Assembly: GCA_023435725.1 (NCBI GenBank)
Contig: JAEYRD010000036.1
Location: forward strand, 44,960-108,959
Direction: 5' to 3'
DNA length: 64,000 nt
From: Pseudomonadota bacterium
GTDB taxonomy: Bacteria > Pseudomonadota > Alphaproteobacteria > Rhizobiales > Xanthobacteraceae
The translations under genes and the position numbers were made by a program. Positions 43,689-53,825 of this stretch are shown piece after piece (the stretch's first letter is position 1; each line of letters opens with the position of its first letter). The notes beneath the pieces are model-generated. The model worked only from the letters and a program-made list of their open reading frames with translations, had not been told where the DNA came from and did not search any database.

Positions 43689-44413
43689 GCCTTGCCACCG
43701 ACGCAGCCGACCAGCCTACACTTTACAAGCGCATCCGCGCCGACATCGAAAAACGCATCCTGACCGGCGAATGGCCGCCGGGACATCGCATTCCCTTCGA
43801 GCACGAGCTGGTCGCACGCTACGGCTGCTCGCGCATGACGGTAAACAAGGCGCTGTCGGAGCTCGCGCAGGCCGACCTGATCGAGCGGCGGCGGCGCGCC
43901 GGCTCCTTCGTCCGCCGACCGCAACATCAGTCAGCGGTTCTCAAGATCGCCGACATCCGCGCCGAGATCACCGCGCTCGGCCGCGCTTACGGCTATGAGC
44001 TGATCGGCCGAAAGCTGCGCGCGGCGACCGCGGCCGACCGCGACCGTCTCGGCGTGAAGAAAGCCGGCAAGGTGGTCGCGATCACCTGCCGCCACAGCGC
44101 CGACAACGTGCCCTTCGCCGTCGAGGACAGGCTGATCGATCTGTCGTCCGTACCGAATGCTGCGACCGCGGATTTCTCGCGCGAGCCGCCCGGCTCGTGG
44201 CTGCTTCATCATGTCCCATGGACAGAGGCCGAGCATACGATCAGCGCCATCGTTGCGGATGATCGCATTGCTCAAGACCTCGACATCGCAGTCGGCGCGC
44301 CTTGCCTCGTGATCGACCGCTATACCTGGCGCAGCGCGCGCACGATCACCGCGGTGCGCCTGCTCTATCCCGGTGACTCTCACCGCCTTGTCGCCCGATT
44401 CAAGGGAGGCTGA
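43685..44413 (+). CDS. hutC: histidine-utilisation repressor HutC (GntR/UTRA)
   Basis: Protein of 242 residues: an N-terminal GntR winged helix (YKRIRADIEKRILTGEWPPGHRIPFEHELVARYGCSRMTVNKALSELA) and a C-terminal UTRA effector domain that binds urocanate in this family (LIDLSSVPNAATADF...PGSWLLHHVPWTEAEHTI). Co-transcription with hutF behind the palindrome at 42276 fits autoregulation. Confidence 0.95.
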   Translation: MSLATDAADQPTLYKRIRADIEKRILTGEWPPGHRIPFEHELVARYGCSRMTVNKALSELAQADLIERRRRAGSFVRRPQHQSAVLKIADIRAEITALGRAYGYELIGRKLRAATAADRDRLGVKKAGKVVAITCRHSADNVPFAVEDRLIDLSSVPNAATADFSREPPGSWLLHHVPWTEAEHTISAIVADDRIAQDLDIAVGAPCLVIDRYTWRSARTITAVRLLYPGDSHRLVARFKGG

Positions 44414-44523
44414 GAGAACGATGTCGGCACAAATCGTGCAACGCTTCGGGCAGCGGTCCTTGTGGGACGACATGAAGAGATCAACAGGACGTCAATCCAT
44501 CGATCGGCAAGAGGACGACAATC

Positions 44524-45468
44524 ATGCGTAGTTCAAAAGTATTTGCGACAATCATTGCCCTCGCGGCCTCCACTCCGGTGCTCGCCGACGACGTCAAGGT
44601 CGGCATCGGCATCTCCGGATGGACCGGCTTCGCACCGCTGACGCTCGCGAAGGAGGCCGGCATCTTCAAGAAGAACGGCCTCGACGTCACGATCAAGAAG
44701 ATCCCGCAGAAGGATCGCCACCTCGCGATCGCCTCCGGCGACGTCCAATGCGCGGCTACGACGGTCGAGACCTGGATCTCCTGGAACGCCAACGGCGTTG
44801 CGACCAAGCAGATCTTCCAGCTCGACAAGAGCTTTGGTGCCGACGGCATGGCCGTGCGCAACGATCTCGCCTCGATCAAGGACCTGAAGGGCAAGACCGT
44901 CGCGGCCTCCGCGCCCGGCACCTCGCCCTATTTTGCCTTGGCCTGGATGCTCAAGAAGAACGGGCTGTCGGTGAGGGACGTCACCGTCGTGAACCTCGAG
45001 CCGGCTGCCGCTGCGCAAGCCTTCGTCTCCGGCCAGAACGATGCCGCGATGACGTATGAGCCCTACCTGTCGACGGTGCGGGCCGCGCCCGACAAAGGCA
45101 AGATCATCGCCACCACGCTCGACTATCCGATTGTCATGGACACGTTCGGCTGCACGCCGAAGTTCCTGACCGAGAACCCGAAGGCCGCCAAGGCGCTCGC
45201 CGACAGCTATTTCGAGTCGCTCGACATGATCGCCAAGGACCAGGCCAAGGCCTACGAGATCATGGGCGCCGACGTGAAGCAGACCGGCGAGCAGTTCGGC
45301 AACTCGGCAAAGTATCTGCGCTGGCAGGACAAGGCCGCGAACCAGAAATTCTTCGCCGGCGATTTCCTGACCTTCAACAAGGACGCCGCCGACCTCCTGC
45401 TCGAGATCGGCATCATCAAGGCGGCACCGAAGGTCGAGGACCTCTTCGACGCGAGCTTCATCAAGTAA
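44524..45468 (+). CDS. NMT1/SsuA-type ABC transporter binding protein
   Basis: Protein of 314 residues with a signal peptide (IIALAASTPVLA-DD) and the nitrate/taurine-type binding fold: VGIGISGWTGFAPLTLAKEAGIFKKNGLDV, GDVQCAATTVETWISW, LKGKTVAASAPGTSPYFALAW and DAAMTYEPYLSTV. The group binds sulfonates, pyrimidines, cyanate or similar solutes. It starts a four-gene set that ends with an amidohydrolase, directly after the hut genes. A histidine-pathway compound is a reasonable ligand guess only because of position. Confidence 0.88.
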   Translation: MRSSKVFATIIALAASTPVLADDVKVGIGISGWTGFAPLTLAKEAGIFKKNGLDVTIKKIPQKDRHLAIASGDVQCAATTVETWISWNANGVATKQIFQLDKSFGADGMAVRNDLASIKDLKGKTVAASAPGTSPYFALAWMLKKNGLSVRDVTVVNLEPAAAAQAFVSGQNDAAMTYEPYLSTVRAAPDKGKIIATTLDYPIVMDTFGCTPKFLTENPKAAKALADSYFESLDMIAKDQAKAYEIMGADVKQTGEQFGNSAKYLRWQDKAANQKFFAGDFLTFNKDAADLLLEIGIIKAAPKVEDLFDASFIK

Positions 45469-45540
45469 CTTCCTCAAGAGCTGCCGGCCCCGCTTTGCGG
45501 CGAGGTCGGCAAATCTGTTCACTGCCTGGATAGATCGTCG

Positions 45541-46314
45541 ATGCGTCCCCTTGATCCCGTGACATCGAAGCAGCGCGTGGCTTACGGCCTTGCGTTCTTC
45601 GTGCTGTTCGTTGCCCTCTGGTCCTGGGCGACGCTCGGCGGCCATGTGTCGAAAACCTTTCTCGCCAATCCGCTGACCATGGTGCAGGAGGGCTTTGACT
45701 TGCTGGCAAAGCAGGGATTCGCATACGACATCGGCATGACGATCTGGCGCGTCGTCGGCGGCTTTGCGCTCGCGGCGATCATCGCGGTGCCGCTCGGCGT
45801 GCTGATGGGGGCCTACAAGCCGATCGAAGCCTTCCTCGAACCGTTCGTCTCCTTTGCGCGCTATTTGCCGGCCTCGGCCTTCATCCCGCTCCTGATCCTC
45901 TGGGCCGGCATCGGCGAATTGCAAAAGCTGCTCGTCATCTTCATCGGCTCGGTGTTCCAGGTCATCCTGATGGTCGCCGTCACCGTCGGCGCGACGCGGC
46001 GCGATCTTGTCGAGGCGGCGTATACGTTAGGGGCCAGCGACCGCGGCATCATCCGCCGCGTCCTGCTGCCCTCTTCGGCTCCGGAGATCGCGGAGATCCT
46101 GCGGCTGGTGCTGGGCTGGGCCTGGACCTACGTCATCGTCGCCGAACTGATCGGTTCGTCCTCGGGCATCGGGCACATGATCACCGACAGTCAGGCGCTG
46201 CTCAACACCGGGCAGATCATCTTCGGCATCATCGTGATCGGACTGATCGGCCTGCTCTCCGACTTCCTGTTCAAGGCATTCAACGCCTGGCTGTTCCCGT
46301 GGAAACTCGCATGA
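45541..46314 (+). CDS. SsuC/TauC-type ABC transporter permease
   Basis: Protein of 257 residues with about six membrane segments; family marks FARYLPASAFIPLLILWAG and the ATPase-contact loop AAYTLGASDRGIIRRVLLPSSAPEI. It forms the inner-membrane channel for the binding protein encoded 72 bp upstream and overlaps the ATPase gene by ATGA. Confidence 0.92.
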   Translation: MRPLDPVTSKQRVAYGLAFFVLFVALWSWATLGGHVSKTFLANPLTMVQEGFDLLAKQGFAYDIGMTIWRVVGGFALAAIIAVPLGVLMGAYKPIEAFLEPFVSFARYLPASAFIPLLILWAGIGELQKLLVIFIGSVFQVILMVAVTVGATRRDLVEAAYTLGASDRGIIRRVLLPSSAPEIAEILRLVLGWAWTYVIVAELIGSSSGIGHMITDSQALLNTGQIIFGIIVIGLIGLLSDFLFKAFNAWLFPWKLA

Positions 46315-47096
46315 CGACGCTGAAGATCGAACAGGTCTCGCGAACCTTTCCGGCGCGCCACGGCAATGCGCCGACCAGGGCGTTGGAGCCGACCGACCTC
46401 ACCATCGGCAACAACGACTTCGTCACCATTCTCGGCCCCTCCGGCTGCGGCAAGTCTACGCTTCTTCGCATCGTCGCCGGCCTCGATCGTCCGACCAGCG
46501 GACGCGTCACGCTCGACGGGCGCGAGGTCACCGGCCCGGGCGCCGATCGTGGCATGGTGTTCCAGTCCTACACGCTGTTTCCCTGGTTGACCGTGCGCGA
46601 AAACATCGCCTTCGGCCTGCGCGAGCGCGGCGTGCTGCAGGGCGAGCGGAACAAGATCGCCGATGCCTTGATCCGCCAGGTCGGATTGTCCGGCTTCGAG
46701 AACCATTGGCCGAAGCAACTCTCCGGCGGCATGCAGCAGCGCACCGCGATCGCCCGCGCGCTCGCCAATGATCCGAAGATCCTGCTGCTCGACGAGCCCT
46801 TCGGCGCATTGGACAACCAGACCCGGGCCCTGATGCAGGAAATGCTGCTCGGAATCTGGGAGCGCGACCAGAAGACCGTGCTGTTCGTCACGCATGACAT
46901 CGAGGAGGCGATCTTCCTGGGCAGCCGCGTCATCGTGATGAGCGCACGCCCCGGCCGCATCAAGGCCGAGATCAATGTGGACCTGCCGCATCCGCGCTCC
47001 TACAAGATCAAGACCACGCCCGAATTCGTCCAGTTGAAGGAACGGCTGGTCGAGGAGATCCGCACCGAGGCACTGAAGGTTGCCGAACATGCCTGA
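46311..47096 (+). CDS. SsuB/TauB-type ABC transporter ATPase
   Basis: Protein of 261 residues from ATG 46311: Walker A GPSGCGKSTLLRIVAG, Q-loop GMVFQSYTLFPW, signature LSGGMQQRTAIARAL, Walker B ILLLDEPFGALD and switch histidine VTHDIEEAI. It energises the adjacent permease. Its stop overlaps the M20 gene start. Confidence 0.94.
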   Translation: MTTLKIEQVSRTFPARHGNAPTRALEPTDLTIGNNDFVTILGPSGCGKSTLLRIVAGLDRPTSGRVTLDGREVTGPGADRGMVFQSYTLFPWLTVRENIAFGLRERGVLQGERNKIADALIRQVGLSGFENHWPKQLSGGMQQRTAIARALANDPKILLLDEPFGALDNQTRALMQEMLLGIWERDQKTVLFVTHDIEEAIFLGSRVIVMSARPGRIKAEINVDLPHPRSYKIKTTPEFVQLKERLVEEIRTEALKVAEHA

Positions 47097-48321
47097 CACT
47101 CAGCCGCGCGCCGACGGGATGCGCGTTCTCGCCGATCTCAACGCGCTCCGTGCCATCGGCGCCTACAAGACCGGCGTGCACAAGCCGACTTTCTCCGAGC
47201 CGCATAAGCTTTCGCTGAACTGGCTGGTGCAGAAACTGCCTGAGGCAGGTCTTGCCACCGCGATCGACGGCATCGGCAATGTCTTCGGCACCAGCGCCAA
47301 GCCAGGGCCGAAGCTGCTGGCCGGATCGCACCTGGAAAGCCAGAACTACGCCGGCTGGCTCGATGGTCCGCTCGGCGTCGTCTATGCGCTCGAAGCCGCG
47401 CGCGTCCTCAACTCCGATCCCTCGCTCAAAGGCGTCGTCGAAGTCGCCGCCTGGTGCGACGAGGAAGGACATTTCGGCCATTTCCTCGGCTCGCGCTCCT
47501 ATGTCGGCCAAGTGACCGAAGCCGATATTGACGCCGCGCGCGACCGCACCAGCGGCCGCACCATGCGCGACGCACTCGCCGACATGGGGCTCTCGGGGCG
47601 GGCGCGCGTCACCGCCGAGCCGGGACGGCACGTCGGTTATCTGGAGGCGCATATCGAGCAGGGCGACACGCTCGAAAGCGGCAAGCTCGCGATCGGCGTC
47701 GTGACCTCCATCGTCGGCATCTGGCAATACCGGATCAGTTTCGTCGGCGAGCAGAACCACGCGGGCACCACCCGCATGGCCGCGCGGAAAGACGCCGGCC
47801 TGGCACTGGCCAAGTTCTGCGTGGCAATCGACGAGAGCTTCCCGGGCGCTTGCGGTCCACGCACGGTCTGGACCACCGGCCGCATCACGCTCGATCCCGG
47901 CGCACCGAGCATCATTCCGGGCGAAGCCGAAATGCTGTTCCAGATCCGCGATGATAATCCCTCCGTCATCGCGCGGCTGGAGGATCTGCTGCGGACGATG
48001 GCGGACGAGGCCACCGCGAAGGGCCCTTGTGCCGTCTCCGTGGAGAAGCTGCGAACCGGCGCGCCGGCGATGATGAACGCCGGCTTTCAGGACGCGATCG
48101 AGGCCGCGAGCAGGAATCTCGCGGACGGACGGTCCATCCGCATGCCCAGCGGCGCCGGCCACGACGCACAGATGCTCGCGACCATCATGCCGGCAGGCAT
48201 GCTGTTCGTGCCGTCGATCGGCGGCATCAGCCATCACTGGACCGAGAACACTGCCGATGCAGACATCGTCACCGGTGCGCAAGTCTTCGTCGACACCTGC
48301 CGGCGCATTCTCGGCGGCTAG
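47089..48321 (+). CDS. M20-family zinc amidohydrolase (allantoate/N-carbamoyl amino acid hydrolase type)
   Basis: Protein of 410 residues of the hydantoinase/carbamoylase branch: LLAGSHLESQNYAGWLDGPLGVVYALEAA, WCDEEGHFGHFLGSRSYVG, YLEAHIEQGDTLE, GEQNHAGTTRM and PSGAGHDAQMLA. These supply two metal ions and the substrate arginine/histidine typical of enzymes that remove carbamoyl or ureido groups from N-substituted amino acids. It is co-transcribed with an ABC importer and follows hutC. Since hutG is absent here, N-formylglutamate is one candidate substrate; allantoate or a carbamoyl amino acid are others. Confidence 0.87.
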   Translation: MPDTQPRADGMRVLADLNALRAIGAYKTGVHKPTFSEPHKLSLNWLVQKLPEAGLATAIDGIGNVFGTSAKPGPKLLAGSHLESQNYAGWLDGPLGVVYALEAARVLNSDPSLKGVVEVAAWCDEEGHFGHFLGSRSYVGQVTEADIDAARDRTSGRTMRDALADMGLSGRARVTAEPGRHVGYLEAHIEQGDTLESGKLAIGVVTSIVGIWQYRISFVGEQNHAGTTRMAARKDAGLALAKFCVAIDESFPGACGPRTVWTTGRITLDPGAPSIIPGEAEMLFQIRDDNPSVIARLEDLLRTMADEATAKGPCAVSVEKLRTGAPAMMNAGFQDAIEAASRNLADGRSIRMPSGAGHDAQMLATIMPAGMLFVPSIGGISHHWTENTADADIVTGAQVFVDTCRRILGG

Positions 48322-48363
48322 AACGACGTGCCACCGCCGAACGTGAACTCCCCCGGAGTTCCC

Positions 48364-49524
48364 ATGCTTTCTGCCGACCGGCCGGCGACACGGCTTGCGA
48401 CGCGTCTCGCCTTCCTCGTCGCGGGCTTCGGCATCGCGTGCTGGGCGCCGCTGGTGCCGTTCGCCAAGGCGCGGCTCGCTGTCGATGACGGTGTCCTCGG
48501 ACTGCTCCTGCTCAGCCTCGGCATCGGCTCGGTCGTCGCGATGCTTCTGACCGGTGTGATGAGCGCGCGCTACGGCAGCAAGCCGATCATCATCGCGGGC
48601 GGCCTTGGTCTTGCGCTGGTCCTGCCTCTGCTGGCGATCGCGAGTTCGCCCGCAACGCTGGCCCTGGTGCTGTTCGCCTTCGGCGCCGCGCTCGGCTCCA
48701 TCGACGTCGCCATGAACATCCACGCGGTCGAGGTGGAGCGCGCCGCAGGACGCCCGCTGATGTCCGGCTTCCACGCGCTGTTCAGCATCGGCGGCTTCGC
48801 CGGATCCGCGCTGATGACCGCGCTGCTTTCACTACAACTCGGCGCGCTCGCCTGTACGCTGATCTGCTCGGTCCTGATGCTGATCGCGATGCTGGTAACC
48901 TGGCCGCGCCTGCTCCGTTCGGCGCAGGTGCAGCAAGGGCCGCTCTTCGTGCTGCCGCATGGCTCCGTTCTCCTGCTGGCGCTGCTCTGCGCCGTCACTT
49001 TCCTCGTCGAAGGCGCAATGCTGGATTGGGGTGCATTGCTCGTCATCGGCGCGGGCCTCCTCTCCGAGGCGCAAGGCGGGGCCGGCTATATCGTGTTCTC
49101 GATCGCAATGACCGCCGGGCGGCTCGGCGGCGACGCCGTCGTTGCACGCATCGGGGATCGCACGACATTGTTCTGGGGCAGCCTGCTCGCAATCGCTGGC
49201 TTCGTGGTCCTGCTCACCGCTCCCGTTGCGGCGATCGCCATGATCGGATTCCTGCTCATCGGCCTCGGCGCATCGAACCTCGTGCCGGTGCTGTTCCGCG
49301 GGGCGGCCAGGCAGACCGCGATGCCCACGGGGCTCGCGGTGGCGGCGATCACGACCGCCGGCTACGCCGGCATCCTCATCGGTCCCGCCGGTGTCGGCTT
49401 GGTCGCCCGTATTGGCGGATTGCCAGCGGCGTTCTGGCTCCTGGCCGCGCTGATGGGCCTCGTCACGCTTTTCGCGCGCAGTGTCACGGCGGAGCAGCGC
49501 CAGACATCGCGCGTCGAGGCCTGA
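48364..49524 (+). CDS. MFS transporter
   Basis: Protein of 386 residues from ATG 48364 (CGGAG ahead) with about twelve membrane segments and the MFS loop GVMSARYGSKPII, repeated in the second half as AGRLGGDAVVARIGDR. It resembles the fucose-permease/YbjJ-like group of uncertain substrate. It lies 42 bp after the amidohydrolase gene and may move its substrate or product. Confidence 0.85.
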   Translation: MLSADRPATRLATRLAFLVAGFGIACWAPLVPFAKARLAVDDGVLGLLLLSLGIGSVVAMLLTGVMSARYGSKPIIIAGGLGLALVLPLLAIASSPATLALVLFAFGAALGSIDVAMNIHAVEVERAAGRPLMSGFHALFSIGGFAGSALMTALLSLQLGALACTLICSVLMLIAMLVTWPRLLRSAQVQQGPLFVLPHGSVLLLALLCAVTFLVEGAMLDWGALLVIGAGLLSEAQGGAGYIVFSIAMTAGRLGGDAVVARIGDRTTLFWGSLLAIAGFVVLLTAPVAAIAMIGFLLIGLGASNLVPVLFRGAARQTAMPTGLAVAAITTAGYAGILIGPAGVGLVARIGGLPAAFWLLAALMGLVTLFARSVTAEQRQTSRVEA

Positions 49525-49530
49525 GCGACC

Positions 49531-50520
49531 TCACAAATTGCTCAGCCCGATCGATTTGATCACGGGCGCCAGGCTTGCCGATGTCGCCTCGACAATGCGC
49601 TGGAATTTGTCCGGGCCTGAATCGCTGTCCGGCTCCATGCCCTGCGAGCGGTAGCTTGCCTGAAGCGCTTCATCGGCCATGGCCAGCCGAGTCGCCTGCG
49701 CGATCCGATCGATGATCGCATCATCGGTATGCCTGGGTGCGAACAAACCGAACCACCCCTCATATTTGAGGTCCGGCATGCCGGACTCGACGGCCGTCGG
49801 AATGTCCGGGGCACCGCGCAGCCGTCTTTCGGTGGTGACCGCCAGCAGCCTGATCCTTCCTGCCTGACTCAGCTGCTGCAGTTGAACGGACATGACGGCA
49901 ATGACGAGCGATATCTGGCCGCTGACGAGGTCGTTGCTCGCCTGCGCGATGCCCCGGTACGGCACGTGGACGATATCCAGGGCGCCGGCCTGCTGCTTGA
50001 AGGATTCGCCGACCAGATGATTTCCGGTGGCGATGCCCGGCGTCCCATAGGACAGCTTTCCCGGATTGGCCTTCGCGTAGGCGATCAGCTCGCGCAGATT
50101 TGCGGCGGGCACCGACGGATGGATGGCGAAAACCAGCGCGCTGTTGATCAGGCGGTAGATGGCGCGGAAATCGCCAACGGAATAGCCGGGGTTTGACGAC
50201 GTCAGTGGAATGATGACCTGCGTGCTGCCGTTTCCGAGCAATAGCGAATAGCCGTCGGGCTCCTCGTGAGCGACCACTGCTGTCCCGATCGCGCCGCCGG
50301 CCCCGCCGATATGTTCGACGAAAGTCGACCCGAGCAGCGTCGACATCTTATCCACCCAGGGGCGGCCAATCTGGTCGCCCGCCCCGCCGGCGCCGTACGG
50401 AATCACCAGTCGAATGGGACGAGAGGGATAATCGGCAGCTTGTCCGTTGCGCGGAATTGCGGCCAGCGCCGCTGCGCCCGATAACGCATGGACCAACTGT
50501 CGCCGCGAGAAGGAAAGCAT
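49531..50520 (-). CDS. Bug/TctC-type tricarboxylate transporter binding protein
   Basis: Protein of 329 residues from ATG 50520, which places the Tat-like signal (FSRRQLVHALSGAAALAAIP) at the N-terminus; ATG 50547 is an alternative. YPSRPIRLVIPYGAGGAGDQIGR, GGAGGAIGTAVVAHEEPDGY and VHVPYRGIAQA are Bug-family marks. It has no TctAB partners and is a second, diverged orphan compared with the one at 1781. Ligand unknown. It is divergent from the first large regulator. Confidence 0.87.
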   Translation of the reverse strand: MLSFSRRQLVHALSGAAALAAIPRNGQAADYPSRPIRLVIPYGAGGAGDQIGRPWVDKMSTLLGSTFVEHIGGAGGAIGTAVVAHEEPDGYSLLLGNGSTQVIIPLTSSNPGYSVGDFRAIYRLINSALVFAIHPSVPAANLRELIAYAKANPGKLSYGTPGIATGNHLVGESFKQQAGALDIVHVPYRGIAQASNDLVSGQISLVIAVMSVQLQQLSQAGRIRLLAVTTERRLRGAPDIPTAVESGMPDLKYEGWFGLFAPRHTDDAIIDRIAQATRLAMADEALQASYRSQGMEPDSDSGPDKFQRIVEATSASLAPVIKSIGLSNL

Positions 50521-50740
50521 ATTCGAATTCCGGAAGTCGGTAGTCATCGAGGCGGGACCGGCTCCCAGACCATCCAATCGCAGTAATCCGCCACCTCAGT
50601 CAATGACCCATCAGGACGAGACCCGGGCGCCGCCTCGATCGGCTGACGGCCTAAACAATTGCTTTTCAAGCACTATTTGGCAGGCACGTCCGACCCAAGC
50701 GACCTGTGCAGGGCTGTCAGCCGTGCCCACTGCTTTCGGC

Positions 50741-50774
50741 CAGTTTACTGGACGCCTCGTTCTGGTAGACCAGA
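50741..50774 (+). promoter_or_regulatory. two-palindrome leader of the first large regulator gene
   Basis: CAGTTTACTG (50741-50750) and TCTGGTAGACCAGA (50761-50774) are inverted repeats with centres 22 bp apart. The same pair with the same spacing occurs before the paralogous gene at 57557-57590. The sites are 41-74 bp ahead of the GTG start. The rest of the gap 50521-50814 shows nothing clear. Confidence 0.6.
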
Positions 50775-50814
50775 ACAATATACCTTTTGACTCCCGTCGC
50801 GGGGGTAATGGCGC

Positions 50815-53646
50815 GTGCCTGATCGTAGCGAAGACTCGGCCATTTCATTTGGGCCATTTCGGCTGTTTCCGAAGTCCCGGCTCTTGGAGAAGGAGGGATC
50901 GCCGCTTCATGTCGGCGGCCGCGCGCTCGATATTCTCATCTTCCTCGCCGAGCGCCCCGGGGAGGTCGTCGACAAGAGAGAACTGGTCAAGCGCATCTGG
51001 GCCGACGTGAATGTCGACGAGGGCAGCTTGCGCTTCCACGTCGCGGCACTACGCAAGGCGCTGGGTGACACCGGCAAGTCGGCCCGCTATGTCGTCAATG
51101 TGCCCGGCCGCGGCTATTGCTTTGTCGCCTCGTTCGCACAGGCGACCGCGCCGCCTTCCGCTCAAATCGCACCGGCCCGCTCCCTCCCCGCACCGCTCTC
51201 GAAGATGATCGGACGGGAGGAGATCGTCGAAAAGATATCGAACGGACTTCTGCTCCATCGCTTCATGACGGTGGTCGGCCCTGGCGGCATCGGCAAGACC
51301 GCCGTCGCCGTCACGGTCGCGCATCGCCGTTCCCAGGATTTCGGCGGGCGCGTTTTCTTTGTCGACTTCGGTCCGCTAAGGGACGCCAGCCATATCGCAA
51401 CCAACATCGCCTCCGCGCTCGGACTGACCATCAGCTCGGAGGATCCAACGCCGGGCCTTCTGACGTTCCTGAGGACAGGCCCGATACTCCTGATCTTCGA
51501 CAGTTGCGAGCATGTGCTGGATACCCTGGCGCCGCTCGTCGAGCGCCTCATTCGCGAGGTGCCGCAACTTCGCGTCCTCGCAACCAGCCGCGAGTCGTTC
51601 CGCAGTGAGGGCGAGCGCATCTTCCGGCTCTTCCCACTGGATTGTCCGCCCGAGCGCGAGGGCCTCGATGTCGCCGAGGTCCTCACCTATCCCGCGGCTC
51701 AACTCTTCGTCGAGCGCATTGCGCAGAGCTCGGGTCCGTTCCAGCTCAGTGCGGAAGAGGCGCCGCTCGTCGCCAGCATTTGCCGGCGTCTCGACGGCAT
51801 TGCGCTTGCCATCGAGCTCGCAGCAGGACGTGTCAACGCGTACGGAATTGCCGGCACGGCATCGCTGCTCGACAGCCGCTTTTCATTGCAGTGGCGCGGA
51901 CGGCGCACGGCCGTGCCGCGGCACCAGACGCTCGCTGCGGCGCTCGACTGGAGCTACGACCTTCTGCCTCCGGCGGAGAGCGCTACACTGCGCCGGCTGT
52001 CGGTCTTCGCCGGGCCCTTTGCCCCGGAGGCAGCCGCCGCGGTCGCGGCCGGTGACGGTCTCAGCACACCGGAAACGCTGGAAGCGATCGACAGTCTGGT
52101 CACCAAATCGCTGATCTCGCCGTCCGGCTCGCGGACGCTGCGCTATCGCCTGCTCGACACCACGCGCACCTACGCACATGCAAAGCTCAACGAACTCGGC
52201 GAGGCCAAGCAGTTCGCGCGGCTCCATGCGGAGTATTTTCGCGACTTCTTCGCGCGCGCGGAGGCCGACACGTCGACGCCTCTGCCCGAATGGCTGAGCA
52301 TCTACGGCGCGGAACTGGACAATGCACGCGCCGCGCTGGACTGGGCCTTTGCGCCCGACGGTGACGCCGTGCTGGGGATCGCGCTGACGGCAGCCGCTGT
52401 CACGTTGTGGGTCCGCCTTTCCCTGTTCGCCGAATGCCGCGAGCGCACCAAAACGGCCCTCGCCGCGCTTGGCGGCAGCGGCGGCGATGACCGCATCCGC
52501 ATGCAGCTCCTGTCGGCACTCGGCTGGTCGCTGATGTATGGCGAGGGCCGCGCCCGCGAGGCGCGCCCGATCCTCGAGACGACGCTCGAACTGGCTGACA
52601 GGCTCGACGATAAGGATTTCCGCCTGCGCGCACTCTGGGGCTTGTGCATCGACCAGTTCAACAATGGACAGTTCGGCAAGGCCCGCGCGCTCGCCGATCG
52701 TTTTGCGAACGCCGCGGCGAACTCGTCCGACAAGACCGATCTCATGCTCGGTGACCGGCTGACGGCCGTCGCGCTGCACTATCTCGGGGACCAGAACGAT
52801 GCCCGGCTTCGCATCGACCGGGTGAATGCATCGCTGCATGTGCTGGCGGAGAAGCCGAAGATCTTCCCGCTCGACCTCAGGATATCAACGCAATATTTCC
52901 GGGCACGCATCCTGTGGCTGCAGGGACTGGCCGATCAGGCCCAGGCACTCGCCGCAAGAAATATCGAGGAAGGCCGTGCCAACGGCCACGCGCTGACCTT
53001 CTGCAGCGTGCTGGGACAAGCCGCCTGCCCGATCAATTTCTGGGCCGGCGATTTCGAAGCTGCGGAGCGCCACGGCACCGAGCTGCTCGAACACACCGAG
53101 CGTCATGCAATCCGGCTGTGGGGCCTGTGGGCGCGAGCCTTCAACGCAGCGGTCATGGCAAGGCGCGGCGACATCGGGATCGGCCTGCCGCTGCTGCGCG
53201 AAGAGCTCAATCGCGCCGGCGATGCGCGCTTCCTACCGCGCTTTCTTCCCCTGCTCGGCGAACTCGCCGCGTGTTTCGGAGAGGCCGACCAGGTCGACCG
53301 CGGCCTCGACGTGATCGAGGACGTCCTGACCCGCTGCAACGACCGGCAGGAGCTCTGGTATCTGCCTGAGCTGATCCGCATCAAGGGAGAATTGATGCTG
53401 CGAATCGCACGGCATTCCGGGGACGCCGAGCCGCTCTTCCGCGAGGCGATGGACATCGCCGTCCGGCAGGGCGCGCGCTTCTGGGAGCTACGATGTGCAA
53501 CCAGCCTCGCGCGGTTCATGATCGGGACAGGCCAGAGTGCGGAAGCGCTGCCGGTTCTCGACAATGTCTGCGGAACGTTTGCCGAAGGCTCAGACACGGC
53601 CGACATGCGCATCGCGCGCGAGCTGATTGCGCAACTGCGGACCTGA
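50815..53646 (+). CDS. large winged-helix/NTPase/helical-repeat regulator, paralogue 1
   Basis: Protein of 943 residues from GTG 50815. Residues ~10-105 are an OmpR/PhoB-type winged helix (ISFGPFRLFPKSRLLEKEG, VVDKRELVKRIWADVNVDEGSLRFHVAALRKALGD, YVVNVPGRGYCFV). Residues ~135-420 are a STAND-like NTPase with P-loop GPGGIGKT at 155-162, LLIFDSCEHVLDTLAPLVE as Walker B and VLATSRESF. The remaining ~500 residues are helical, TPR-like repeats. Such proteins resemble AfsR/MalT-like signal-sensing activators; no receiver or membrane segment is present. The signal is unknown. It shares near-identical domain order with the protein at 57628. Confidence 0.9.
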   Translation: MPDRSEDSAISFGPFRLFPKSRLLEKEGSPLHVGGRALDILIFLAERPGEVVDKRELVKRIWADVNVDEGSLRFHVAALRKALGDTGKSARYVVNVPGRGYCFVASFAQATAPPSAQIAPARSLPAPLSKMIGREEIVEKISNGLLLHRFMTVVGPGGIGKTAVAVTVAHRRSQDFGGRVFFVDFGPLRDASHIATNIASALGLTISSEDPTPGLLTFLRTGPILLIFDSCEHVLDTLAPLVERLIREVPQLRVLATSRESFRSEGERIFRLFPLDCPPEREGLDVAEVLTYPAAQLFVERIAQSSGPFQLSAEEAPLVASICRRLDGIALAIELAAGRVNAYGIAGTASLLDSRFSLQWRGRRTAVPRHQTLAAALDWSYDLLPPAESATLRRLSVFAGPFAPEAAAAVAAGDGLSTPETLEAIDSLVTKSLISPSGSRTLRYRLLDTTRTYAHAKLNELGEAKQFARLHAEYFRDFFARAEADTSTPLPEWLSIYGAELDNARAALDWAFAPDGDAVLGIALTAAAVTLWVRLSLFAECRERTKTALAALGGSGGDDRIRMQLLSALGWSLMYGEGRAREARPILETTLELADRLDDKDFRLRALWGLCIDQFNNGQFGKARALADRFANAAANSSDKTDLMLGDRLTAVALHYLGDQNDARLRIDRVNASLHVLAEKPKIFPLDLRISTQYFRARILWLQGLADQAQALAARNIEEGRANGHALTFCSVLGQAACPINFWAGDFEAAERHGTELLEHTERHAIRLWGLWARAFNAAVMARRGDIGIGLPLLREELNRAGDARFLPRFLPLLGELAACFGEADQVDRGLDVIEDVLTRCNDRQELWYLPELIRIKGELMLRIARHSGDAEPLFREAMDIAVRQGARFWELRCATSLARFMIGTGQSAEALPVLDNVCGTFAEGSDTADMRIARELIAQLRT

Positions 53647-53825
53647 CGAGAACCGGAGCCGAAAGGCAGCGCTGTCGATCTATTTCTCGGGCAAAGGCCG
53701 CACGCGGCTGCTTTGTTGTCGGAACCGCGGTGACAGCCCAGGCCTCGTCGTCGCGCTTGGGAAAATCATCGCGGGCGTGGGAGCCCCGGCTCTCGGTGCG
53801 GCCCACGCGATGCCTTTGGTGACCT